Shown: positions 1 to 6,275, counted from the first letter of the stretch. The stretch: DNA of 10,424 nucleotides from Acetofilamentum sp. (GCA_020720705.1 DYOJ01000057.1:1-10424), one strand, 5' to 3'. A program made the numbers and translations. Notes: a model not told the origin generated them from the sequence alone.

Positions 1-9
1 AGTGGATAC

Positions 10-26
10 TTTTCTTACAGACACTA
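10..26. repeat. Transposon-end-like sequence matching the end of the 3719-3871 element
   Basis: The 17 bases ttttcttacagacacta match the reverse complement of the left end of the palindromic element at 3719-3871 at 16 of 17 positions; only base 20 differs. As in that element the match finishes in TA (25-26). The similarity stops further in, towards base 1, so this is a related end rather than a full copy inside the window. It lies just beyond the ribBA stop codon. The rest of the element, if present, is off the left edge. Confidence 0.45.
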
Positions 27-41
27 ATTAGATATCATATT

Positions 42-1283
42 TCAATCAACCAATTTCAGGTCGTGTCCCATTTTGAGTTTTTTGGTTTGCATGTAAAAGA
101 GGTTGTGCTTATTGGTTTCAATCTCAATGGGAACAATCTCAACAATTTCGAGTCCGTAGCCTTCCAAGCCTGCCCGCTTTACCGGATTGTTTGTGAGCAA
201 TCTAATTTTTCGTATCCCTAATTCGCGGATAATTTGTGCTCCGATTCCGTAATCGCGTTCGTCGTCAGCAAATCCGAGTTTGTGGTTGGCTTCAACGGTA
301 TCATAGCCTTGCTCTTGCAATTTATAGGTTTTAATTTTATTGAAGAACCCAATTCCGCGTCCCTCTTGATTCATGTAAATAAGTGCTCCCTTGCCTTCGT
401 TTTGTATCATTTCCATTGATTTATGGAGTTGGTCGCCGCAGTCGCAGCGTTTCGACCCAAAAATATCGCCCGTAACACATGAGGAGTGAACGCGCATCAG
501 CACAGGCTCATCGGGTGTCCAAGAGCCTTTGATAAGTGCGGTATGTTCAAGTCCGTCTGAGTTTTGACGAAACGGAATCAATTTAAAATCGCCGTATTTT
601 GTCGGCATTTGGACTTCTTCGCCTCGTTCTATATGTGATTCATTTTCAATACGATAAGCAATTAAGTCTTTAATCGTAACAATTTTTAGATTGAAACGTT
701 CGGCAACTTTGAACAACTCCGGCAGACGTGCCATTGTGCCGTCTTCGTTCATAATTTCGACCAATGCACCTCCGGGAGCTAAGCCGGCGATGACCGAAAA
801 ATCGACTGCCGCTTCAGTATGTCCGGCGCGTCTCAGCACGCCTCTGTTTTTAGATTTCAACGGAAAAATATGTCCGGGACGAGCTAAATCATCCGGTTTT
901 GTGGTCTTATCAACCAAGGCTTTAATGGTTTTTGCACGGTCGGAAGTGGAAATTCCTGTTGTGCAACCCTGCCCGATTAAATCTACGGAAACTGTAAACG
1001 GCGTGGCATGCAGCGATGTATTTTTCCCGACCATGAGTTCTAAATCCAATTCGGCACAACGAGTTTCAGGTATCGCTGCACATATCAGCCCGCGTCCGTG
1101 TGTTGCCATGAAATTGACTTTTTCGGGGGTGATAAGTTCGGCTGCGGTGATAAAATCGCCTTCGTTTTCACGGTCTTCGTCGTCCACCACAATAATAATT
1201 TCGCCCTTACGGATTGCTTCAATTGCTTCCGGTATTGTATTGATTCTTAGACTGTTTGATGTCTGTATATGTTTGTGATTCAT
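42..1283 (-). CDS. ribBA: RibBA: 3,4-dihydroxy-2-butanone 4-phosphate synthase / GTP cyclohydrolase II
   Basis: This 413-aa bifunctional cytosolic enzyme starts both branches of riboflavin synthesis. The N-terminal RibB domain (about 13-210) converts ribulose 5-phosphate to dihydroxybutanone phosphate. It shows the acidic metal/substrate loop DDEDRENEGD (34-43), THGRGLICAA (61-70) and RRAGHTEAAVDF (151-162). The C-terminal RibA domain (about 215-413) opens GTP. It shows the zinc cysteines C269, C280 and C282 in VHSSCVTGDIFGSKRCDCGD, NQEGRGIG (305-312) and LTNNPVKRAGL. Both active sites look intact and the length is usual for the fusion. The start is ATG after an A-rich leader with no clear Shine-Dalgarno. 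No FMN riboswitch was recognised upstream. The next gene upstream, an LptF/G permease, is 623 nt away, so ribBA probably has its own promoter, but none is obvious. Confidence 0.97.
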   Translation of the reverse strand: MNHKHIQTSNSLRINTIPEAIEAIRKGEIIIVVDDEDRENEGDFITAAELITPEKVNFMATHGRGLICAAIPETRCAELDLELMVGKNTSLHATPFTVSVDLIGQGCTTGISTSDRAKTIKALVDKTTKPDDLARPGHIFPLKSKNRGVLRRAGHTEAAVDFSVIAGLAPGGALVEIMNEDGTMARLPELFKVAERFNLKIVTIKDLIAYRIENESHIERGEEVQMPTKYGDFKLIPFRQNSDGLEHTALIKGSWTPDEPVLMRVHSSCVTGDIFGSKRCDCGDQLHKSMEMIQNEGKGALIYMNQEGRGIGFFNKIKTYKLQEQGYDTVEANHKLGFADDERDYGIGAQIIRELGIRKIRLLTNNPVKRAGLEGYGLEIVEIVPIEIETNKHNLFYMQTKKLKMGHDLKLVD

Positions 1284-1353
1284 CTTACATTATTTTCAAA
1301 AATTATTGTGTGTGTCAGTTTATTCTGTTTAAGGTTTATAGTTGAATACTTCG

Positions 1354-1388
1354 TTAGATTTGAGAATTTAGACGTTAGACATTAGACT
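1354..1388 (+). repeat. 7-bp-period degenerate array (TTAGACN type)
   Basis: Five consecutive 7-mers read in one register: ttagatt, tgagaat, ttagacg, ttagaca, ttagact. The last three share TTAGAC. The array lies about 70 nt upstream of the ribBA start. Its register and consensus agree with the arrays at 5641-5696 and 8924-8958. Confidence 0.7.
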
Positions 1389-1576
1389 GAATTTCAAATA
1401 GTTACATCCTTTTTTATTAACTGAGATATTTTCTAATCATATTTACAATAAATCAATATCTTACAAAAATTATTAACTGACTATTGTAGTTGAATGTTTA
1501 AACTAATTCAGTGAAGTAAGTAACCTGACAAATTCAGTTGTATCTTCAAATTTTGTAATTTATTGAATTTGAATTA

Positions 1577-1632
1577 AATACTCTCAAATTATCTAATTTT
1601 CAAATTGTCTCATTACTTAACTCTCCTAAATT
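1577..1632 (+). repeat. 8-bp-period degenerate array (CAAATTNT type)
   Basis: Seven successive 8-mers keep a pattern near C-A/T-A/C-A-T-T-N-N: aatactct, caaattat, ctaatttt, caaattgt, ctcattac, ttaactct, cctaaatt. Copies degrade at both ends. The period differs from the 7-bp arrays in the same gap, so this is a distinct repeat class. Confidence 0.55.
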
Positions 1633-1677
1633 AGTTTATACTGTTATATTTCCGTATTATACTGAATATCTATACTG

Positions 1678-1717
1678 AAAATGTGTTAATTTGGAAATGT
1701 GAAAATGTGATAATATG
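1678..1717 (+). repeat. 8-bp-period degenerate array (AAAATGTG type)
   Basis: Five successive 8-mers: aaaatgtg, ttaatttg, gaaatgtg, aaaatgtg, ataatatg. On the opposite strand these read as CACATTTT and CAAATTAA units, which resemble the array at 1577-1632. The two arrays are therefore probably the same family in opposite orientation. Confidence 0.55.
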
Positions 1718-1726
1718 CAGAATATC

Positions 1727-1775
1727 AAATATTTAATAATGTTTAAAAGTAAAAAAATCAGCCGTTCTCAGTATA
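1727..1775. repeat. Conserved intergenic element, copy A
   Basis: This stretch aligns with 9045-9095 at about 42 of 49 positions with one 2-nt gap. The best-kept blocks are aaatatttaa, gtttaaaa, gccgtt and gtata. Copy A lies about 440 nt upstream of the ribBA start and copy B about 145 nt upstream of the lptE start, in the same orientation relative to the downstream gene. In both cases an 8-bp-period array lies on the low-coordinate side. It may be part of a dispersed repeat or a shared regulatory site. Confidence 0.6.
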
Positions 1776-1793
1776 TATTTTATGAAAATATCT

Positions 1794-1870
1794 AAATACT
1801 AACTACTCATTACTAACTACTCATTACTAACTACCAACTACTCATTACTAACTACCAACTACTCATTACT
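1794..1870 (-). repeat. 7-bp tandem array of eleven units
   Basis: Eleven exact-phase 7-mers made from four words: aaatact (once), aactact (four times), cattact (four times), aactacc (twice). The usual higher-order unit is the 14-mer aactactcattact, with aactacc inserted twice. Read on the minus strand the units become TTAGTAA, TGAGTAG and TTGGTAG. They then fall in the same register as the TTRGACA-type arrays elsewhere in the window. The array sits 37 nt beyond the permease stop codon. It is the cleanest array in the window and so probably the youngest. Confidence 0.9.
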
Positions 1871-1906
1871 AATCATATTGCAAATCATTTAACAACGTTC
1901 GTAATC

Positions 1907-3463
1907 TTAACTTATATCCGAGGGCTGTATATTGGAATCCTGAAGTTCCGGTTGTTCGGTAAGTTTCGGTTCTTTTTTTACAAATCGGAGGAAGAATCTG
2001 CTTATCGCACTGATGTCAAACAGTGTAGAATCTTTAACCGATTTATAGGTCAGGAATACGCCCAAAGGAAAGAGTAGAAACGTGGAGAGCCATGCTCCTG
2101 CAAAAACAGGTATTATATCTTCGCGAGCAAATTTTTCGCCAGTCATGGTCAATACATAATACACCATAAAGAGTATAATTGACACTAAAATCGGCAAGCC
2201 GAAACCGCCTTTACGGATGATTGCACCGAGCGGAGCACCGATAAAAAAGAAAATTAAACAGGCAAACGACATTGAGAATTTTCGATACCATGCAAGTTCG
2301 TGTTTGCGAATCCATTTTACTCGGTCGTGTAATTGTTCTGTTTCGCGGCTTAAGGTTTCTTGCGTGCGGTTTATATTTTCCAATGCCAAACTTAAGGCTA
2401 ATTGTTTGTCTTTATCGGACATCACTGCAAAAGCACTGTCGGTATTTATTTTTTTTGTGCCGATTTTTGGCTCGTCTATCGGTGTTTTGGTGAGTGTATC
2501 GCCATAATTCAAATCCTTCAAATAGTCTTTTGATTCGTATTTGGCATAATTGTAGCGTAAAATTCGACCGACAGTGTTATTTTTTTTCTTTTCGTAGGAT
2601 TGATTTAATGAGTCAATCACTTTACGCAATTGACTTAAGTTCATCATTTGATAGTTGTTTCGGAATATTCCGGCATCACTTTCTTTCATATCAAATCCGG
2701 TGAGGGCAAGTCGAATGGTCTCGGTTTCAAAACTATCGTGTCGGTGCGGATATTCTTTTTCCCCTGATGCTCCTTTTGAAGTCATGGGTTTTTTTGCTTC
2801 ATTTAACTCATTGTACGATACGCCGTTAAATAACGTAACTTGCATTTGTTTTTGGTCGGGCGTAATGTCAATTGTTCCGGAATCTGCCAAAATAACTTCT
2901 TTATTTCCGCGTTTTTCAAAATGATTGTATATCATAAAATCATACATCATTCCGGTGTTTTGATTTTTTGACCCGATTTTGATGCTGTATCCTTCAATAT
3001 CGTTGTTGAAAACTCCTGTTTTCAGGTTTAATTCCGGACGTTTCCGACTGACATCATAGAGTAATTTAGCGAGTTCTAAGTTGGTATAAGGCAAGATGTT
3101 ATTTGAGAAAAAAAATGCGCCGAGACTCATGGCAATGGTCAGAATAATCAGAGAGCGCATAGATTTCATCAGTGAAATTCCTGCGGCTTTGATGGCTGTG
3201 AGTTCATAACGCTCGCCTAAATTCCCGAAAGTCATCAGTGAGGCAAGCAAAATGCCCAAGGGGAGTGCAAGCGGCACAAGGTTTGACGATGCGTAATATA
3301 AAATTTCGGCAATCGTATCCCATTCTAAACCCTTGCCGATAAAATCTTCGACCCATTTCCACAAAAATTGCATCAGCAAAAAAAACAGGGAAATGAAAAA
3401 GGTTACAAATAAAGGACCTATGTATGAAAGTAATATCAGTTTGTGGATTCGTTTCACAAGCAA
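1907..3463 (-). CDS. LptF/LptG-family LPS export permease
   Basis: This 518-aa inner-membrane protein belongs to the YjgP/YjgQ permease family. With LptB it extracts LPS from the inner membrane and passes it to LptC/LptA. Three N-terminal membrane segments (about 8-32, 60-80, 103-122) are followed by a long periplasmic region (about 125-390) and three C-terminal segments (about 396-416, 422-440, 452-473). GERYELTAIKAAG (83-95) fits the conserved cytoplasmic coupling loop. Residues about 275-385 are charged and helical, an extension within the periplasmic part. The first codon taken is TTG; a GTG two codons in (3457-3455) gives a protein starting MKRIHKLILLSYIGP, which is equally plausible. 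A -7-like box TACTTTTG lies at 3491-3498. I cannot decide between LptF and LptG from sequence alone, so no symbol is given. Confidence 0.9.
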   Translation of the reverse strand: MLVKRIHKLILLSYIGPLFVTFFISLFFLLMQFLWKWVEDFIGKGLEWDTIAEILYYASSNLVPLALPLGILLASLMTFGNLGERYELTAIKAAGISLMKSMRSLIILTIAMSLGAFFFSNNILPYTNLELAKLLYDVSRKRPELNLKTGVFNNDIEGYSIKIGSKNQNTGMMYDFMIYNHFEKRGNKEVILADSGTIDITPDQKQMQVTLFNGVSYNELNEAKKPMTSKGASGEKEYPHRHDSFETETIRLALTGFDMKESDAGIFRNNYQMMNLSQLRKVIDSLNQSYEKKKNNTVGRILRYNYAKYESKDYLKDLNYGDTLTKTPIDEPKIGTKKINTDSAFAVMSDKDKQLALSLALENINRTQETLSRETEQLHDRVKWIRKHELAWYRKFSMSFACLIFFFIGAPLGAIIRKGGFGLPILVSIILFMVYYVLTMTGEKFAREDIIPVFAGAWLSTFLLFPLGVFLTYKSVKDSTLFDISAISRFFLRFVKKEPKLTEQPELQDSNIQPSDIS

Positions 3464-3490
3464 TATCGAAAGGGTTTATACTTTAAAGCA

Positions 3491-3498
3491 CAAAAGTA
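3491..3498 (-). promoter_or_regulatory. Candidate Bacteroidota -7 box upstream of the permease gene
   Basis: The minus strand reads TACTTTTG, an exact match to the Bacteroidota vegetative -7 consensus TAnnTTTG. It lies 27 nt ahead of the proposed TTG start. No TTG-type -33 box is seen at the usual 19-21 nt spacing, so support is partial. Confidence 0.35.
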
Positions 3499-3561
3499 AA
3501 ACTTTTACGCAAAATACGGCTTGTTATACTGTTAAAAAAACTATACTTCGACAGGATTTTC

Positions 3562-3597
3562 TTATATTAAACCGAATAATTATATTAAACCGAATAA
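3562..3597. repeat. Perfect 18-bp tandem duplication
   Basis: The 18-mer ttatattaaaccgaataa occurs twice head to tail (3562-3579 and 3580-3597). It ends two bases before the inverted repeat of the first palindromic element. It lies upstream of the permease gene and could duplicate a protein-binding site or be a replication-slippage product. Confidence 0.9.
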
Positions 3598-3599
3598 TA

Positions 3600-3722
3600 A
3601 CTAGTGTCATGTCAATTTTGAAATGACGCTACATTGTCCTACGGACGAATGCAGGTCAGTAGAGACTTTCCATCGTCCGATAGGACATGGAAACGTCAGA
3701 AGAGACTTGACATGACACTAGT
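3600..3722. mobile_element. Palindromic MITE-like element 1
   Basis: Perfect 16-bp inverted repeats bound this element: actagtgtcatgtcaa (3600-3615) and its reverse complement (3707-3722). The arms stay complementary further in with short mismatched patches; blocks tgacg, gtccta and cggacga on the left pair with the right half. A 14-bp direct repeat (gtcagtagagactt 3655-3668, gtcagaagagactt 3695-3708) lies near and right of the centre. There is no coding capacity. The bases just inside the ends can be read as TA (3602-3603, 3719-3720) or as CTAG (3601-3604, 3718-3721). Either fits a target duplication, but CTAG is itself a palindrome, so the case is not proven. It is more GC-rich than its surroundings. 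Confidence 0.6.
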
Positions 3723-3871
3723 GTTTGTAAGAAAACGTTTAAATATTTGATTTCATGTATATTATAGCTGTTTTTTCAATTGAATGACCACTAAATGACA
3801 ATACATTCGATTGAAAAAATGACTACAACCTACATAAGTTCAAATATTTACACGTTTTCTTACAAATACTA
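3719..3871. mobile_element. Palindromic MITE-like element 2
   Basis: This is a 153-bp hairpin element. Gapless arms of 68 nt (3719-3786 and 3804-3871) match at 56 of 68 positions; the outer 32 match at 30. The central 17 nt (3787-3803) form the loop. Ends read TAGTGTTTGTAAGAAAACG on the left and CGTTTTCTTACAAATACTA on the right, both finishing in TA. There is no coding capacity. It overlaps the right end of element 1 and shares its TA (3719-3720). A matching end occurs at 10-26. TA-bounded ends suggest mobilisation by a Tc1/mariner or IS630-type transposase encoded elsewhere; this is inference. Confidence 0.65.
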
Positions 3872-3898
3872 AATACTCAATAAAAGAGTTTTCTGAAA

Positions 3899-3936
3899 AC
3901 AAAATCCCTCAAACCATAAGGTTCAAGGGATTTTGT
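3899..3936 (-). terminator. Rho-independent terminator of groEL
   Basis: Seventeen-base arms (3899-3915 and 3920-3936) are complementary at 15 positions around the 4-nt loop ataa. The core is caaaatccct with its partner agggattttg. It begins 23 nt past the groEL stop. Reading the minus strand, the far arm ends in GGGATTTTGTTTTC, giving a T-rich tail. The near symmetry also suits termination from the other side. Confidence 0.8.
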
Positions 3937-3959
3937 TACTGTGGGATTCGATTATAATC

Positions 3960-5600
3960 TTACATCATACCGCCCATTCCGCCCATGCCGCCCATTCCGC
4001 CGGCAGGCATAGCTGGTTCATCGGCTTTTTCTTCAACGAGTACAGCTTCGGTAGTTAGGAACATTCCGGCGATTGACGCCGCATTTTCCAACGCGATGCG
4101 GGTAACTTTGGTCGGGTCAATAACGCCTGCTTGATATAAGTTTTCATACTTATCTGTTCGTGCGTTGTATCCGAAATCTGCTTGACCTTCTTTTACGGTT
4201 TGTACGACTACGGCACCTTCTTTGCCGGAGTTCACAACTATTTGTCGTAAAGGCTCTTCGATTGCACGTTTGATAATTTGAATGCCTGTTGTTTCATCGG
4301 CATTATCACCTGTGAGGTTTTCCAAAGCAGCAAGTGCACGAATGTATGCAACTCCGCCTCCGGGAACGATACCTTCTTCAACAGCAGCACGAGTCGCACT
4401 TAGGGCGTCGTCCACACGGTCTTTTTTCTCTTTCATTTCCACTTCGGACGCAGCACCGACATAGATAACTGCTACTCCGCCTGCAAGTTTAGCTTTACGC
4501 TCTTGAAGTTTTTCGCGGTCGTAATCTGAAGTTGTGTTTTCGATATGCGTATTAATTTCTTTGACACGCGCTTGGATATTTGATTTTTCGCCGGCACCGT
4601 TCACAATGGTTGTATTTTCTTTATCGGCAACTATTTTTTCGGCATTACCGAGCATGTCTATGGTTGCATTTTCAAGTTTCAAACCTTTATCTTCGGTGAT
4701 AACAGTTCCGCCTGTGAGAATTGCAATATCTTCGAGCATTTCTTTTCTTCGGTCTCCGAATCCGGGTGCTTTTACGGCTAATATTTTTAAAGCACCGCGC
4801 AAACGGTTTACGACTAAAGTTGCAAGAGCTTCGCCTTCAATATCTTCAGCAATAATAAGCAAAGGACGACCTTGTTGAACAATCGGCTCAAGTATCGGCA
4901 ACAAGTCTTTCATTGTTGAAATTTTTTTGTCCGAAAGCAAAATGTACGGATGGTCAAGGACTGCTTGCATTTTTTCGCTGTTCGTGATAAAGTAAGGCGA
5001 GAGATAACCTCTGTCAAATTGCATACCTTCAACAACTTCAACAGTCGTTTCAATGCCTTTTGCTTCTTCCACCGTGATTACGCCGTCTTTTTTGACAATT
5101 TTCATGGCAGCAGCAATGTGTTTGCCGATTTCATTGTCGTTATTTGCCGAAATGCGTGCAACTTGTTCGATACGGTCGCTGTCCTCGCTGACAGTTTGGG
5201 ATTGCGATTTCAGATTTTCAACAACAGCACGAACTGCTTTGTCAATACCTCGTTTCAAATCCATTGGGTTTGCACCGGCAGTAACATTTTTCAAGCCGAC
5301 ACTGATGATAGATTGTGCCAAAACCGTAGCAGTTGTGGTTCCGTCTCCGGCATCGTCCCCTGTTTTAGACGCGACTTCTTTAACCATTTGTGCGCCGATG
5401 TTTTCAAACGGGTCGGACAGTTCTATTTCTTTTGCAACCGTAACTCCGTCTTTGGTGATTTGCGGAGCACCGTATTTTTTTTCTATCACTACGTTGCGTC
5501 CTTTTGGACCAAGCGTAACTTTAACAGTATCAGCAAGTTTGTCCACGCCTTTTTTTAGTAAATCGCGGGCTTCCATGTTAAATTTAATCTCTTTTGCCAT
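3960..5600 (-). CDS. groEL: GroEL chaperonin (Hsp60, 60-kDa subunit)
   Basis: This 546-aa subunit forms the double-ring ATP-driven folding chamber of the cytosol, capped by GroES. Apical, intermediate and equatorial regions are all present at full length. Visible nucleotide-site motifs are LGPKGRNVVIEK (30-41), KDGVTVAKEIEL (50-61) and the phosphate-binding GDGTTTATVLA (85-95). The ATPase aspartate is D398 in RVDDALSATRAAVEEG, followed by PGGG. The C-terminus has the Gly-Gly-Met repeat tail (GGMGGMGGMGGMM), normal for GroEL chambers. The start is ATG with an A/T-rich leader. It follows groES after a 225-nt gap, longer than usual for this pair, and is closed by the terminator at 3899-3936. Confidence 0.99.
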   Translation of the reverse strand: MAKEIKFNMEARDLLKKGVDKLADTVKVTLGPKGRNVVIEKKYGAPQITKDGVTVAKEIELSDPFENIGAQMVKEVASKTGDDAGDGTTTATVLAQSIISVGLKNVTAGANPMDLKRGIDKAVRAVVENLKSQSQTVSEDSDRIEQVARISANNDNEIGKHIAAAMKIVKKDGVITVEEAKGIETTVEVVEGMQFDRGYLSPYFITNSEKMQAVLDHPYILLSDKKISTMKDLLPILEPIVQQGRPLLIIAEDIEGEALATLVVNRLRGALKILAVKAPGFGDRRKEMLEDIAILTGGTVITEDKGLKLENATIDMLGNAEKIVADKENTTIVNGAGEKSNIQARVKEINTHIENTTSDYDREKLQERKAKLAGGVAVIYVGAASEVEMKEKKDRVDDALSATRAAVEEGIVPGGGVAYIRALAALENLTGDNADETTGIQIIKRAIEEPLRQIVVNSGKEGAVVVQTVKEGQADFGYNARTDKYENLYQAGVIDPTKVTRIALENAASIAGMFLTTEAVLVEEKADEPAMPAGGMGGMGGMGGMM

Positions 5601-5640
5601 AATTTTTAATATTTAGATTTTAATATTTGATACTTGAAAT

Positions 5641-5696
5641 TGAGTTTTGAGTTTTGAGTATTGGTCATTGGACATTGTACATTGAGTATTGAAAAT
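5641..5696 (+). repeat. 7-bp array of eight units inside the groES-groEL gap
   Basis: Eight exact-phase 7-mers: tgagttt (twice), tgagtat, tggtcat, tggacat, tgtacat, tgagtat, tgaaaat. Shifted by one base these are TTGAGTA, TTGGTCA, TTGGACA and TTGTACA, matching the TTRGACA pattern of the other arrays. It ends 41 nt before the groEL start and would lie in the leader of groEL mRNA or in the groES-groEL transcript. Confidence 0.85.
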
Positions 5697-5760
5697 AATT
5701 TGCAAAATATTGATATTCAACACAATATGAATTATTAATAATCTATTACTTGTGTCTATT

Positions 5761-5795
5761 TAAACTCTCAACTTTAAACCGTAAACAGTATAAAA
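5761..5795 (-). repeat. Short 7-bp array after groES
   Basis: Five in-phase 7-mers: taaactc, tcaactt, taaaccg, taaacag, tataaaa. On the minus strand they read as TTTACGG, TTTAAAG and TTGAGAG type words, so the array faces the one at 5641-5696. It lies about 30 nt beyond the groES stop codon. Confidence 0.55.
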
Positions 5796-5825
5796 TCCAT
5801 TGGGTTGTCCGTCTGAATTTTCAAA

Positions 5826-6107
5826 TTAAGGTAATATTGCGAGCACATCCGCTACTTCGAGCATGATGTATTTTTTGTCGCCTAATTCTATTTCGTCTCC
5901 CTTATATTTCGCAAACAAAACAGTTTGATTTTCTTTTAATTGATTTTTTTCATCATCAGCGAGTTCCTTGCTTACAGCGATAATCGTTCCGCGCTGTTGC
6001 TTTTTTTTGGCTGTGTCCGGAATATATAAACCGCTTGCGGTTTTAACTTCAGCTTCGGCGGGTTCTATCAGTACCCTTTGTCCGAGTGGTTGTATGAGTG
6101 TTTTCAT
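5826..6107 (-). CDS. groES: GroES co-chaperonin (Hsp10)
   Basis: This 93-aa protein forms the seven-membered lid of the GroEL chamber. The opening IQPLGQRVLIEP (5-16) is the conserved beta-strand. The mobile loop that docks on GroEL is EVKTASGLYIPDTAKKKQQRG (20-40), with the SGLYIPD hydrophobic contact. The KYKGDEIELGDKKYIMLEVADVLAIL end is typical. The length is normal. The start is ATG with an A-rich leader. The secG terminator lies upstream at 6283-6309, so the gene needs its own promoter; the -24/-12 site at 6154-6169 is the best candidate. No CIRCE operator (HrcA site) was found. Confidence 0.98.
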   Translation of the reverse strand: MKTLIQPLGQRVLIEPAEAEVKTASGLYIPDTAKKKQQRGTIIAVSKELADDEKNQLKENQTVLFAKYKGDEIELGDKKYIMLEVADVLAILP

Positions 6108-6153
6108 TTTGAAAAATGATTTTAGTTAAACTTTTGTTGATACACTGCATATT

Positions 6154-6169
6154 TGCACATTTTATGCCA
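6154..6169 (-). promoter_or_regulatory. Candidate sigma-54 (-24/-12) promoter of groES-groEL
   Basis: The minus strand reads TGGCATAAAATGTGCA. Set against the consensus TGGCAC-R-N4-TTGCW it keeps the GG (6168-6167) and GC (6156-6155) at the required spacing; C to T at position 6 and T to G at position 12 are the only deviations. Initiation would fall near 6143, giving a leader of about 36 nt before the groES ATG. It sits between the secG terminator and groES, where a promoter is required, and the cluster encodes a sigma-54 activator. A single sequence match can arise by chance in AT-rich DNA. Confidence 0.5.
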
Positions 6170-6251
6170 ATTATCAAACTCTGCCATTTTGCCGTATGCG
6201 TATTCAGGATTATGGTAAAGATTTCATTTCAGGTATTGATTATCAAACACT

Positions 6252-6275
6252 TAACAGTCAGAATTTATACTGTCA
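6252..6275. promoter_or_regulatory. Dyad upstream of the groES promoter candidate
   Basis: taacagt (6252-6258) and actgtca (6269-6275) form inverted half-sites, 6 of 7 matching, with a 10-nt spacer. The dyad lies about 85-100 bp upstream of the -24/-12 candidate, a distance typical of activator sites for sigma-54 promoters. A 10-bp direct repeat, attatcaaac, also occurs at 6170-6179 and 6239-6248. Function is inference only. Confidence 0.25.

Larger units (their letters stand above)
1284..1906. other. Repeat-rich gap between the LptF/G permease gene and ribBA
   Basis: No gene is supported in these 623 nt. The stretch is very AT-rich. It holds a short 7-bp array, two 8-bp-period arrays, a copy of an element also found near 9045-9095, and a long 7-bp array next to the permease stop codon; each is listed separately. 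No GC-rich hairpin followed by a T run was found after the permease gene, so termination there is unclear. The ribBA promoter must lie in this gap or further upstream. Confidence 0.8.

Noticed and set aside
691..1278. 195-codon open frame on the plus strand opposite ribBA
   Set aside because: It is antisense to a fully recognisable RibBA with both active sites, and its translation resembles no known family.
1284..1353. FMN riboswitch before ribBA
   Set aside because: The leader is short and AT-rich with no conserved RFN-type core or multi-helix layout.
1794..1870. CRISPR-like array
   Set aside because: Units are only 7 bp with no spacers of constant length and no cas genes nearby; this is a simple tandem array.
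3500..3535. Third copy of the conserved element near the permease start
   Set aside because: Only atacggc and ttatac are similar, and alignment needs several gaps; the match is too weak to call.
4534..5616. Long plus-strand open frames opposite groEL
   Set aside because: They are frame shadows of a highly conserved GroEL and overlap one another; none has a plausible leader or recognisable domain.
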